In this document: in pieces, positions 25,847 through 34,685 of the stretch | Layout of the letters: every line of letters starts with the position of its first letter | Numbering within the stretch: the stretch's first letter is position 1 | Assembly: GCA_024279945.1 (NCBI GenBank) | Contig: JAJRRA010000077.1 | Coordinates: forward strand, 26,154-90,153 | Source: Gammaproteobacteria bacterium | GTDB lineage: Bacteria > Pseudomonadota > Gammaproteobacteria > Xanthomonadales > SZUA-36 | Direction of reading: 5' to 3' | Length of the DNA: 64,000 bases | Program-made: the position numbers and the translations under genes | Notes under the pieces: model-generated | Database searches by the model: none | What the model saw: only the letters and a program-made list of their open reading frames with translations | What the model was told of the DNA's origin: nothing

Positions 25847-27112
25847 ATGGAAATCATTGCTCAATACGGAACTGTTTTCATGGTTCTGGCCATTATTTTT
25901 GGCCTCTACATGACCTGGGGCATCGGCGCTAATGATGTTGCCAATGCGATGGGTACGTCGGTAGGTTCCCGCGCTATTACAGTCAAACAGGCCATTCTGA
26001 TCGCCGCTGTTTTTGAATTTGCCGGTGCTTTCATCGCTGGCGGAAACGTCACGTCCACTATCCGCAAGGGGATTGTTGACCCCAGCGGTATTGCCGGTCA
26101 GCCGGAAATACTGGTTTTCGGTATGCTTGCTGCGTTGCTGGCAGCAGGTATATGGCTGATGATCGCATCTTCCCGTGGCTGGCCTGTTTCCACCACACAT
26201 TCGATTGTAGGAGCGCTGATCGGCTTCGCCATTGCGGGCATTGGTCCGGATGCGGTGCACTGGGACAAGATCGGGTTCATTCTCGCCAGTTGGGTCATTT
26301 CACCGGCGCTGGGCGGTTTTCTCGCCTACATGCTGATGATGAGTATCCGGAAGTTTATCCTGAATACGGATTCACCCTTTGAAAGCGCTCAAAAATGGGG
26401 ACCCTTTTACGTGTTCCTGCTCGGTTTCATTATTTCTCTGGTCACCCTGTTCAAGGGTCTGAAGCATCTCAATGTGGAATTGTCCGTGCCCGTGAGTTTC
26501 CTGGTCGCGCTGTGTTTTGGGCTGCTCATAGCCTTCATCGGCTGGTTGCTGATCCGTAAAATAGAGATAGACCCGGAAGCGGATCGCGACTATCACTTTG
26601 CCAGTGTCGAGAAAATATTCGTGCCCATGATGATTTTCTCCGCTTGCTCCATGGCCTTCGCCCATGGCTCCAATGATGTTGCCAACGGTATTGGTCCCCT
26701 GGCCGCAGTTGTCAGTGTGGTTAAGTCCGGTGGTGAAATAGCGCAGCAGTCCGCGCTGCCATTGTGGATTCTGATCCTGGGTGGAACCGGGATTGTTATT
26801 GGTCTTGCGACCATGGGATACCGGGTAATGGGGACCATCGGCACGCGCATCACACAGCTCACTCCAACCCGTGGGTTTTCTGCTGAGTTGGCCGCTGCTG
26901 CGACCGTTGTCCTTGCTTCAAGAACAGGGCTGCCGGTCTCCACCACCCATATTCTCGTAGGTGCAGTGATTGGGGTAGGCCTGGCCCGGGGCGTAGGCGC
27001 CATCGATTTGCGCGTCATTGGCGGTATTATCGTTTCCTGGGTGGTAACTTTGCCCGCCGGTGGAATTCTTGCCGCCCTGATCTTCTTCATGCTCAAAGGA
27101 ATGTTCGGCTAG
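25847..27112 (+). CDS. pit: Pit-family inorganic phosphate transporter
   Basis: A 421-residue inner-membrane carrier with about ten spans. It has the duplicated PHO-4 signature: GANDVANAMGTSVGSRAI near residue 28 and GSNDVANGIGPLAAVVSV near 273, each followed later by the mirror motif STTHSIVGALIGFA near 117 and STTHILVGAVIGVG near 365. Pit carriers move metal-phosphate complexes with protons at low affinity. It is coupled to the DUF47 gene and is followed by a TonB receptor after 126 bases. Confidence 0.93.
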   Translation: MEIIAQYGTVFMVLAIIFGLYMTWGIGANDVANAMGTSVGSRAITVKQAILIAAVFEFAGAFIAGGNVTSTIRKGIVDPSGIAGQPEILVFGMLAALLAAGIWLMIASSRGWPVSTTHSIVGALIGFAIAGIGPDAVHWDKIGFILASWVISPALGGFLAYMLMMSIRKFILNTDSPFESAQKWGPFYVFLLGFIISLVTLFKGLKHLNVELSVPVSFLVALCFGLLIAFIGWLLIRKIEIDPEADRDYHFASVEKIFVPMMIFSACSMAFAHGSNDVANGIGPLAAVVSVVKSGGEIAQQSALPLWILILGGTGIVIGLATMGYRVMGTIGTRITQLTPTRGFSAELAAAATVVLASRTGLPVSTTHILVGAVIGVGLARGVGAIDLRVIGGIIVSWVVTLPAGGILAALIFFMLKGMFG

Positions 27113-27238
27113 GAACGTGCTCCGTCTGTATTAGGAGTTTCCAAAGCTATGGTCATTCAGCATGAAACTGATAGACTACGCGGTTTTACGGACCACTTAC
27201 CAGCCCGTTCGAGTTGGGGTTCCACTTGGGAGGATTTC

Positions 27239-29608
27239 ATGCGGCCATCTCTGCTTTTTTCATTCACCTTCGTTTTACTGGCCTTTGCGACCTTTGGAAT
27301 TGAAGCATCGGAACCCGCCGGTTCGGCATTGTCTGAACGCGAGACAGAAATGCAGGCAGAAATTGCCCGGCTCGAAACTCAGCTAGGCAACGCCAGGCAA
27401 ACTATTTCAGGCCTGGAAACTGAACTGGAAACTGCTAAAACCGAGTTTGCGCGACTGCAGCAGGCGCCTGCTGTAACGGCAGCGAGTACAGCTTCTGCCG
27501 CCACCGTGGCTGAGAATGAAAATGGTGAGACAGCGCCGCTACAATCGCGGCCCCGTTTACCGGCCTCAATTACCAGCCTGACTGCCGAGAAACTGAACCT
27601 TGGGGGTGTCGAAGATGTATCACGCCTGGAGTTTCTTGCACCGGGGTTGCGTTACGGGCAAACCGGCAACAACGTCCGCTTGTCCATGCGGGGCTCCAGG
27701 ACCAACAGCATTGGCCCTCAGGCTGATTCGGTTGTCGGGTATTACGAGGACGGAGTCTCAATTCCGACTTCGACAGCGCGGTTTGGTTCTTTGGTAGATG
27801 TTGAGCGAATTGACGTGTTGCGTGGACCACAGATAACGAATTTCGGTCAGCATGCCTATGCCGGCGCCATCAGTATTATCACCAATAAACCCAACTTTGA
27901 TGGGTTTCACGGCTATGCCGAGGCTGAAAATGGCCTTCCGGATAAAACACGCTGGAGAATGGCGCTCAATATTCCCATCAGTGATACCTTCGCTTTTCGG
28001 GCAGCCGGTGTTTCTGAGAGCCGTTCCGGCTGGATCAATAATTATGTTATCGAACCGGATTCAGATGACCTGAACGACCGGAAAGTACAATCGGTTCGCC
28101 TGAGCCTGCTATGGCAACCCAGTGATAATTTCAATATTCTTCTGTGGAGTCGCTACCAGGACGAAAACGGCACGGGCTCAGGCCCCTGGGGCTATCAACA
28201 GGTCGGTGCTTACGTTGATGGCGAACTTCAACCCGGTCACCAGTTTGCAGCGGACGGTTTTACACCGGATAGCGGCCCCTGGGATGTCTATCGGAATTTT
28301 ATTTCTGCCGCCCAGTATGAACACTGGGTCAATACCATGGATATGAACTGGGATATGGGTTTTGCCAGCCTTCAGTGGCTCAGCAACCTCTCGGCTTTTC
28401 ATGGTTCTCAAACCTATGACAACGATTACAGCAACAAGGGTGAGTTCACCAGCAGCGCATTCGCCGGCTGGGACATCAATGAGCTTAACTTATCCAGCGA
28501 GCTTCGTTTGTCATCCAATGGAACGGGGCCATTGAGTTGGCTGGCTGGATTCTACTGGTCCGATCGAACAACGGATTGGGGCTGGCTTCAGGCAGACAAT
28601 GGCCTGATCACCCAACCGGATTGGGATGTGAAGGGAGACTATCTGGTCGATACTCTGGCCGTTTTCGGTCAGGTCAGTTATGAATTTGCTGATCGATTCA
28701 CCGTCACTGGCGGTTTACGCTGGAATGAGGACAGCAAGACGCTGAAGACGGGCGAAAAGGGTAGTTGGGACGATATCCTGTGGAAAGCGGCACTGCAATA
28801 CGACATTAACGATAATGTGATGACCTACCTGTCAGCATCGACCGGTTATCTTGCTGGCGGTATTAATTCCGCACCCGGCGTCAATCCACGCTGGAAACCG
28901 GAAAAACTGGCGGCTTATGAATTTGGCCTGAAAAGTGTACTGGCGGATGGTGATTTGCAGTTAAACCTGGCTGTGTGGATTAACGATTTCAAAGATGCCC
29001 AGTCGCAGTCTTTCCTGGTGTTGCCTTTTCCGGGGTCACCCGAAGCCACTGAATATACCGGAAATGGCGGGGCTATAGATGCCAAAGGCGTTGATCTGGA
29101 AATTCAGTGGTCGCCCACGCCGAAGTGGCAAATTGCAACAAATATTGCCTACATGGATGCCAAATTTGGAAATTATGTCGCAGCAAATCTTAATGGTCTG
29201 GGCGACATACCGGGGCATACCAATGGCGATGCCCTTTCGTTCAAGGGCTGGCGCCCGGCCTTGTCGCCGGAATGGGTCGTGGGCTTGCAGACTTCTTATA
29301 CGTTCAACCTGAAAAACTGGGGAGCCCTGGTGCCTTACCTCCAGACCACTTACGCCAGCGACTATTATGTTTCCGATCTTAACCTGGCCGGAGTCCGGCA
29401 GGGCTCACATACCCGGACCGATCTCCGCATTATCTGGCAGGCGCCGGGAGATTTCGACATCCAGTGCTATTATCTCAATGCAGAGTATGCGGAAACCATG
29501 AATTGGGCCAGGGTATACAATCCGGCGGCCCGGCCCGAGATCACGACGCTGCAGGCTAATTGGAACAACCCAAATACCTACGGGATCATGTTTCACTACC
29601 AGTTTTGA
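27239..29608 (+). CDS. TonB-dependent receptor with N-terminal coiled coil
   Basis: This 789-residue protein has a signal peptide ending FATFGIEA, then an unusual insertion: a coiled coil over residues about 35-80 (LSERETEMQAEIARLETQLG, ISGLETELETAKTEFARLQQ) and an Ala/Thr-rich linker. The plug starts near 105, with VSRLEFLAPGLRYGQTGNNV and VERIDVLRGPQITNFGQHAY; the barrel ends NTYGIMFHYQF. No TonB box is apparent ahead of the plug. ATG 27239 is chosen over 27149 because GGGAGGATTTC precedes it and the signal peptide starts there. The ligand is unknown; its position behind pit suggests phosphate-containing compounds, which is only inference. Confidence 0.9.
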   Translation: MRPSLLFSFTFVLLAFATFGIEASEPAGSALSERETEMQAEIARLETQLGNARQTISGLETELETAKTEFARLQQAPAVTAASTASAATVAENENGETAPLQSRPRLPASITSLTAEKLNLGGVEDVSRLEFLAPGLRYGQTGNNVRLSMRGSRTNSIGPQADSVVGYYEDGVSIPTSTARFGSLVDVERIDVLRGPQITNFGQHAYAGAISIITNKPNFDGFHGYAEAENGLPDKTRWRMALNIPISDTFAFRAAGVSESRSGWINNYVIEPDSDDLNDRKVQSVRLSLLWQPSDNFNILLWSRYQDENGTGSGPWGYQQVGAYVDGELQPGHQFAADGFTPDSGPWDVYRNFISAAQYEHWVNTMDMNWDMGFASLQWLSNLSAFHGSQTYDNDYSNKGEFTSSAFAGWDINELNLSSELRLSSNGTGPLSWLAGFYWSDRTTDWGWLQADNGLITQPDWDVKGDYLVDTLAVFGQVSYEFADRFTVTGGLRWNEDSKTLKTGEKGSWDDILWKAALQYDINDNVMTYLSASTGYLAGGINSAPGVNPRWKPEKLAAYEFGLKSVLADGDLQLNLAVWINDFKDAQSQSFLVLPFPGSPEATEYTGNGGAIDAKGVDLEIQWSPTPKWQIATNIAYMDAKFGNYVAANLNGLGDIPGHTNGDALSFKGWRPALSPEWVVGLQTSYTFNLKNWGALVPYLQTTYASDYYVSDLNLAGVRQGSHTRTDLRIIWQAPGDFDIQCYYLNAEYAETMNWARVYNPAARPEITTLQANWNNPNTYGIMFHYQF

Positions 29609-29645
29609 ACACGCGGTCCCAGAACGGGGATGTCCCGGTTATCGT

Positions 29646-30911
29646 TCATATTGAACCCTCTGCATGGCGCTCAATTCTGGCGCCGAGTTGTTGCAACTTC
29701 TTCTCCAGATGGTCGTATCCACGATCCAGGTGATAGATTCGGTTTACCACAGTCTCACCCGTGGCGGCAAGGCCCGCCAGTACCAGGCAAGCGCTGGCGC
29801 GAAGGTCTGTCGCCATAACCTGAGCCCCGCTGAGTTCTCCCCGGTTGCCATGAACGATGGCTACCTGGGATTTTTGGGTAATGTTAGCTCCCATTCGCAG
29901 CAATTCCTGCACATGCATGAACCGGTTTTCAAATATTTGCTCGGTGATGACGGATGTTCCCCTGGCCTGGGTCATCAGGGCCATGAACTGGGCCTGCAGG
30001 TCGGTAGGGAAGCCGGGGTGCGGGGCGGTGTCTATGTCAACAGCGGCCCATTCATCGCAAGCTTTGACCCGCACCCAGTCCTGACCGGTTTCAAGGTCAA
30101 ATCCGCTTTCACGCATTTTTGTGATCAGTGCCTGGATGTCAGCGGGAACACAGTTTTCAACCCGGACGTCACCACCTGTGATTGCTCCGGAAATCAGCAA
30201 GGTCCCTGCTTCGATCCGGTCGGGTATGACCCGGTGTTCACAAGGGTGAAGTTCATCGACACCTTTGATACTGATCACGCTGCTGCCTTCTCCTTCGATC
30301 CGGGCGCCCATTTTCTTTAAACAATGGGCGAGATCGACAATCTCCGGTTCCATGGCTGCATTCTCAAGTACCGTTATTCCTCGCGCGAGTGTTGCAGCCA
30401 TCATGATGTTCTCAGTGCCGCCAACCGTGACTTTTTCAAATACAATCTTGTCCCCCACCAATTTGCTGGCCTGAGCGATCACATAGCCATTTTCAATGTC
30501 GATTGTGGCGCCGAGTTGGCGCAAGGGTTCAATGTGCAGATTGATTGGTCGCGAGCCGATTGCGCAGCCTCCCGGCAGGCTCACTTTTGCTTTACCGTAA
30601 CGGGCCAGCAAAGGACCCAGGCAGAGAATACTGGCGCGCATTTTTCGGACAATATCGTATGGGGCGACCAGACTGTCGGGTCGGTTTACAGAGACCTTGA
30701 ATTGGTTTCCCGTCCTTTGAATTTTACAATTCAAGTGTCTGAGAAGCAGTTCTGTTGAGTCAATATCCTTCAGTCGCGGCACATTTCGATATATGTGTTC
30801 TCCTTCGGCCAGCAGTGAGGAAAACAGTAAAGGCAAGGCCGCATTTTTCGCGCCGCTGGTTGCTACCGTTCCGGCCAAAGCCCTTCCGCCATTGATGATA
30901 ATTACGTCCAT
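29646..30911 (-). CDS. murA: UDP-N-acetylglucosamine 1-carboxyvinyltransferase
   Basis: MurA transfers enolpyruvate from PEP to UDP-GlcNAc, the first committed step of peptidoglycan synthesis, in the cytosol. The 421 residues match the family length. The N-terminal [20 protein letters not shown] is the usual first block, and the catalytic, fosfomycin-sensitive cysteine lies in [15 protein letters not shown] near residue 117. [18 protein letters not shown] near 303 and [19 protein letters not shown] near the end are further signatures. The gene stands alone here, without the bolA/mla genes it often follows; it converges with the TonB receptor upstream. Confidence 0.95.
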   Translation of the reverse strand: MDVIIINGGRALAGTVATSGAKNAALPLLFSSLLAEGEHIYRNVPRLKDIDSTELLLRHLNCKIQRTGNQFKVSVNRPDSLVAPYDIVRKMRASILCLGPLLARYGKAKVSLPGGCAIGSRPINLHIEPLRQLGATIDIENGYVIAQASKLVGDKIVFEKVTVGGTENIMMAATLARGITVLENAAMEPEIVDLAHCLKKMGARIEGEGSSVISIKGVDELHPCEHRVIPDRIEAGTLLISGAITGGDVRVENCVPADIQALITKMRESGFDLETGQDWVRVKACDEWAAVDIDTAPHPGFPTDLQAQFMALMTQARGTSVITEQIFENRFMHVQELLRMGANITQKSQVAIVHGNRGELSGAQVMATDLRASACLVLAGLAATGETVVNRIYHLDRGYDHLEKKLQQLGARIERHAEGSI

Positions 30912-31139
30912 TTTTTACCTTTGTGTCGTCTTCTGATCCAGACAGGTGGAAGTTTGAACGATGAATGAGGGCATGTATATGGCATTTTTCGGGTATTGCA
31001 GTGGATTCCGCTACCCTTCAGCTTCTTGTCTCCTGGCGGGTTTTTGAACTTTTCTCCGGTACTTGTGGTCTTTCTGGTGTGCAGGCCCTGACTGGCGTCG
31101 TTTTTCGGCGACCTCCCCGGATGCCTGCCATACACATAA

Positions 31140-31493
31140 ATGCTGAAAAGATGTATTATTAAAGACGTGAAGCAAATATTCTTGGCCATATTGATCGTGA
31201 TCGCAGCGCAGCCCTTGCAGGCTTCGTTCTGCGTGATGGGTATGGGTCAGGTCGCACAGCACGCGATGGATGCAGACCGTTCTGATGCAGACTGCTGTAG
31301 TCACGAGCAGCCAGTTTCTTCCGACTCATGTGATCCTCTGATGCATTGTGGCGCAGCACCTGCCGGTGTAGCGGTTTTGGACGCAGGCCTTGATTCTCGC
31401 TGGGTTCCGGTAAGCGGACACCTGCCGTCCTTTGACAGCCGGCCTTTGTCTCCAAGCTTCAATTCACCCCTGTACCGACCCCCCATCTCCTGA
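31140..31493 (+). CDS. Small secreted Cys-rich protein, first of three
   Basis: A 117-residue product with a hydrophobic export signal (IFLAILIVIAAQPLQASFC) and a short region with ADCCSHEQ, SSDSCDP and LMHCGAAP. The C-terminus is FNSPLYRPPIS. The product at 51859-52266 ends in the closely similar FNSPPLLPPPLHPSIS and also has paired cysteines. Small Cys/His-rich secreted proteins of the CopL/CzcI/DUF2946 kind commonly head metal-efflux operons, which fits the position 100 bases before cusC. Start could be ATG 31140 or GTG 31167. No function can be proven. Confidence 0.7.
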   Translation: MLKRCIIKDVKQIFLAILIVIAAQPLQASFCVMGMGQVAQHAMDADRSDADCCSHEQPVSSDSCDPLMHCGAAPAGVAVLDAGLDSRWVPVSGHLPSFDSRPLSPSFNSPLYRPPIS

Positions 31494-31593
31494 ACTGGCC
31501 ATTTTCCGGGGCTGATTTACTGTAACCCGGTTCCTGAGTTGTAAAAAACTCAAAGCGTCATCTGACGTTCGATGGTTTTTGGAGATTGTGTTT

Positions 31594-32874
31594 ATGTATT
31601 GTACGAATAAAATCGCCGGTCGCGGCCGTATTGTGGCTGTATGCATGGTATTTACCGGTATCGCAATAAGTTTGAATATCGAAGCTGCAGGATTAAGTCT
31701 CAGAGATGCTGAACGGCTTGCATTGCAGGACGACCCATCAGTTGAATTGGTAAAGGCCAATCGATTGGCCCTTGAAGAACTGTCCGTTGCCGCTGAGCAA
31801 CTTCCCGATCCCATGCTCAAAGCGGGTGTGGTATCGCTGCCGACAGATACATTCAATTTGGGTCAGGAAGCGATGACTCAGGTTCAGCTTGGACTGATTC
31901 AGAAATTTCCCCGGGGTCATACCCGGGCCTTGAGCAGTCAGCAGATTCGGCAGCGTTCTGAAGGTTTGGATAAAACGGTCGTTGAACAGAAACTGAGGAT
32001 CCTGCTGGATGTCAGGGAGCAGTTTCTGGAAACCATAAAGCAGCAGCAGTTGCTGGGAATCAACGCCGAGGCGATCAGCGTATTTTCTGAACTGGCCGAA
32101 GTGACCCAGGACTACTATGGGACCGGCAAAGTCAACCAGGATGACGTATTCCAGGCTTCGGTGGAATTAGCGCAAGTCGAGGAGCGGGCCCAGAGAATCC
32201 TGCAGGAAGAAGAACGCGCACGGGCGCGACTTGCAACCTGGATTGGAGAAGCGGCTTATCGGGATCTTGAACCCGGTTGGCCTTCACTTGAAACTCCGTC
32301 GTCCGATGCAGAGATTCAGAAAAACCTGAAAAACCACCCCCGCATTCTTGCATTGAACAAGAACATCGCGGCTTCAGAGACCGGCGTGGAACTGGCCCGG
32401 CAAAAATACAAGCCCGAATTTTCAGTTGATGTGACCTATGGCGGTCGCGGTGGCACCAACCCGGACGGAAGTTCACGCCCTGACCTGTTTTCAGCCATGG
32501 TGGTAATGGACTTACCTCTATTTCATAAAAATCGCCAGGACCGCTATACCGCCGCCAGCATTGCGCAGTCTTCAGCCGCCATGTTCACGCGCGACGACAT
32601 CTACCGGCGCATGCTGCGGGAAATCGACTCGAACACTTCAACCCTGGCCCGCCAGCAGGCACGTGTTACCTTGTTCGACACCATACTGGTACCCGAATCC
32701 CAGTCCAGTTCTATGGCTTCATTCGAGTCTTACCAGTCATCCGTGGGAGACCTCACAACACTTCTGCGCGCACAGATCACTGAGTTTGAGTTGCGCCTGG
32801 ATCAGGCCCGTTTACAGGCCGAGCTACTTAAAACACAGGCACGTCTGTTGTACCTGGAAGGAGAATTAAAATGA
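31594..32874 (+). CDS. cusC: TolC/CusC-type outer-membrane efflux protein
   Basis: A 426-residue outer-membrane factor of RND efflux, with a leader (VVAVCMVFTGIAISLNIEAA) and two long heptad-rich halves, LSLRDAERLALQDDPSVELV near the start and NHPRILALNKNIAASETGVE in the middle. It forms the exit duct for CusA. Unlike the E. coli CusC it lacks an evident lipoprotein cysteine. ATG 31594 with TTTTTGGAGATT is preferred; the frame is open a few codons further. Its stop overlaps the cusB start by four bases. Confidence 0.85.
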   Translation: MYCTNKIAGRGRIVAVCMVFTGIAISLNIEAAGLSLRDAERLALQDDPSVELVKANRLALEELSVAAEQLPDPMLKAGVVSLPTDTFNLGQEAMTQVQLGLIQKFPRGHTRALSSQQIRQRSEGLDKTVVEQKLRILLDVREQFLETIKQQQLLGINAEAISVFSELAEVTQDYYGTGKVNQDDVFQASVELAQVEERAQRILQEEERARARLATWIGEAAYRDLEPGWPSLETPSSDAEIQKNLKNHPRILALNKNIAASETGVELARQKYKPEFSVDVTYGGRGGTNPDGSSRPDLFSAMVVMDLPLFHKNRQDRYTAASIAQSSAAMFTRDDIYRRMLREIDSNTSTLARQQARVTLFDTILVPESQSSSMASFESYQSSVGDLTTLLRAQITEFELRLDQARLQAELLKTQARLLYLEGELK

Positions 32875-34685
32875 GTAACAAAATCGTTACCGTCATATTG
32901 ATCATTGTCGCACTGGCAGTCGGTGTTTACATCGGCCCGAAAATCAGCAGCTTTGCACCTGGCAGCACAAGCGAGGGTGATGGCGCCGGCGGCGAAAAAG
33001 AAATCCTCTACTGGGTTGCACCCATGGACCCCAATTACCGGCGTGATGAGGGGGGCAAGTCACCCATGGGTATGGACATGGTGCCGGTGTACGCGGGTGA
33101 TGAGCTTTCGACTGATCAGATCACGATCAGCCCCGCAGTAGAAAATAACCTGGGTGTGCGGACCGCACCGGCCACTGTCAGGCCGCTGTGGCGCCGCATC
33201 TCGGCGACAGGTTATGTTGGCTACGATGAAAAACGAATCAGCCACATCAACTTGAGGACACAGGGCTGGATTACCCGTCTGTTGGTTGATGCAGAGGGTG
33301 AGCGGGTAAAAAAAGATGACCTGCTGTTTGAGTTTTACTCGCCTGAGTTGGTCAATGCACAGAAGGAATACCTGCAAGCCAGAAAACGGAGTGACAGCAG
33401 GCTCAAATCAGGATCAGTAGAAAAACTGTTGGCTCTGGGTATGAACCGTGCCGGCATTGATGCCCTGGCGCGCAGAGGTAAAGCATCCGACAACATCCGG
33501 GTGGTCGCGCCACAGGATGGCATCATCACGGTGTTGAACATACGCGAAGGGATGTTTGTACAGCCAAATACAACCATCATGAGCCTGGCAGACCTGTCCA
33601 GTGTCTGGTTGCAGGCCGAGATATTTGAGTCACAGGCTGAATGGGTAGCTGCTGGACAGGCGGCTGAAGCCAGGCTGGACTATATGCCGGGAGAAGTCTT
33701 CACCGGCCAGGTGGATTATGTCTACCCTGTCCTCGATCCGAAGACCCGCACCTTGCGTGTACGCTTGCTGTTTGAAAATCCGGGTGAGCGGCTCAAGCCG
33801 AATATGTATGCCCGTGTTTCCATTTACGGAAAACTGCATCCAAATGCACTCAGCATACCGCGTGAAGCACTGATCCGGGCGCCCGACAAGGATCGGGTTG
33901 TGGTTGCCCTGGGTGATGGAAAGTTCCGTGTTTTTGAGGTCATGACAGGCATGGAAAGCGGGGAATTCATTGAAATCCTGGCGGGGATTGAAGAAGGTGA
34001 TGAAGTAGTCACTTCGGCACAATTCCTGTTGGACTCGGAAGCCAGTCTTGCGGGCAGCATTCAGCGGCTGGATTCTGCACCGATCAAACTGAATCAGCGC
34101 AGGGCCAAAACCGTCTTTGCCAGCGGCAAGGTTGAAGCTGTCGATGCCGCAAAGAACCGTGTTCGTATTTCACACGGCCCCATTGATGAACTGGGCTGGC
34201 CAGGTATGACCATGGAATTTGACACATTGCCGAATGTCGACTTGAGTTCTGTCCGTGAGGGGCAGGAAGTTCGCTTCCAGTTGGTCCAGGAACATGCCGG
34301 AGAGTATGCCATCGAGAGCATCGGTTTGAGCAGTGCCGATTCGGGCGAGTTGATTGAACAAACCGAACCCAGCCTTGAGCAACAAGCTACTGGGGATACC
34401 CCGGAATCTGCGAAGGAAGCAGTGGATATCAACGGCATGGCTGTGATCAGGGGAATAGATGCATCGTCCCGGACTCTGAAACTGCAGCATGAGCCGATTG
34501 AAGCACTGGGATGGCCAGGCATGACGATGAATTTCAATGTGAGTGAAGACATCGATATGAGTACATTCGAGGTCGGCCAAAGCATTCATTTCATTATGCG
34601 GGAGCGTGCCGATGGCAGCTACGTGATTGAGAAAATCATGGTTCTGGAACAAGCTGCGGGCAGCGAGGCGCAAGACCATGATTGA
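32871..34685 (+). CDS. cusB: CusB-type periplasmic adaptor with metal-binding domain and two CusF domains
   Basis: Architecture: an N-terminal membrane anchor; a heavy-metal-binding segment (YWVAPMDPNYRR, GKSPMGMDMVPVY) near residues 48-75; the hairpin/lipoyl/barrel adaptor core to about 395; then two CusF-like OB domains. The first has ISHGPIDELGWPGMTMEF near 425, the second LQHEPIEALGWPGMTMNF near 542; both keep the His, Trp and two Met that bind Cu(I)/Ag(I) in CusF. One fused CusF is common in some bacteria; two in tandem is unusual. The ATG overlaps the cusC stop, and the final bases overlap cusA by eight. Confidence 0.9.
   Translation: MSNKIVTVILIIVALAVGVYIGPKISSFAPGSTSEGDGAGGEKEILYWVAPMDPNYRRDEGGKSPMGMDMVPVYAGDELSTDQITISPAVENNLGVRTAPATVRPLWRRISATGYVGYDEKRISHINLRTQGWITRLLVDAEGERVKKDDLLFEFYSPELVNAQKEYLQARKRSDSRLKSGSVEKLLALGMNRAGIDALARRGKASDNIRVVAPQDGIITVLNIREGMFVQPNTTIMSLADLSSVWLQAEIFESQAEWVAAGQAAEARLDYMPGEVFTGQVDYVYPVLDPKTRTLRVRLLFENPGERLKPNMYARVSIYGKLHPNALSIPREALIRAPDKDRVVVALGDGKFRVFEVMTGMESGEFIEILAGIEEGDEVVTSAQFLLDSEASLAGSIQRLDSAPIKLNQRRAKTVFASGKVEAVDAAKNRVRISHGPIDELGWPGMTMEFDTLPNVDLSSVREGQEVRFQLVQEHAGEYAIESIGLSSADSGELIEQTEPSLEQQATGDTPESAKEAVDINGMAVIRGIDASSRTLKLQHEPIEALGWPGMTMNFNVSEDIDMSTFEVGQSIHFIMRERADGSYVIEKIMVLEQAAGSEAQDHD

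Noticed and set aside
31536..31551. GAGTT/AACTC hairpin before cusC as a MerR/CueR-type operator
   Set aside because: The stem is five bases with no match to the long-spacer CueR promoter layout; it may be a weak terminator for the small gene upstream.
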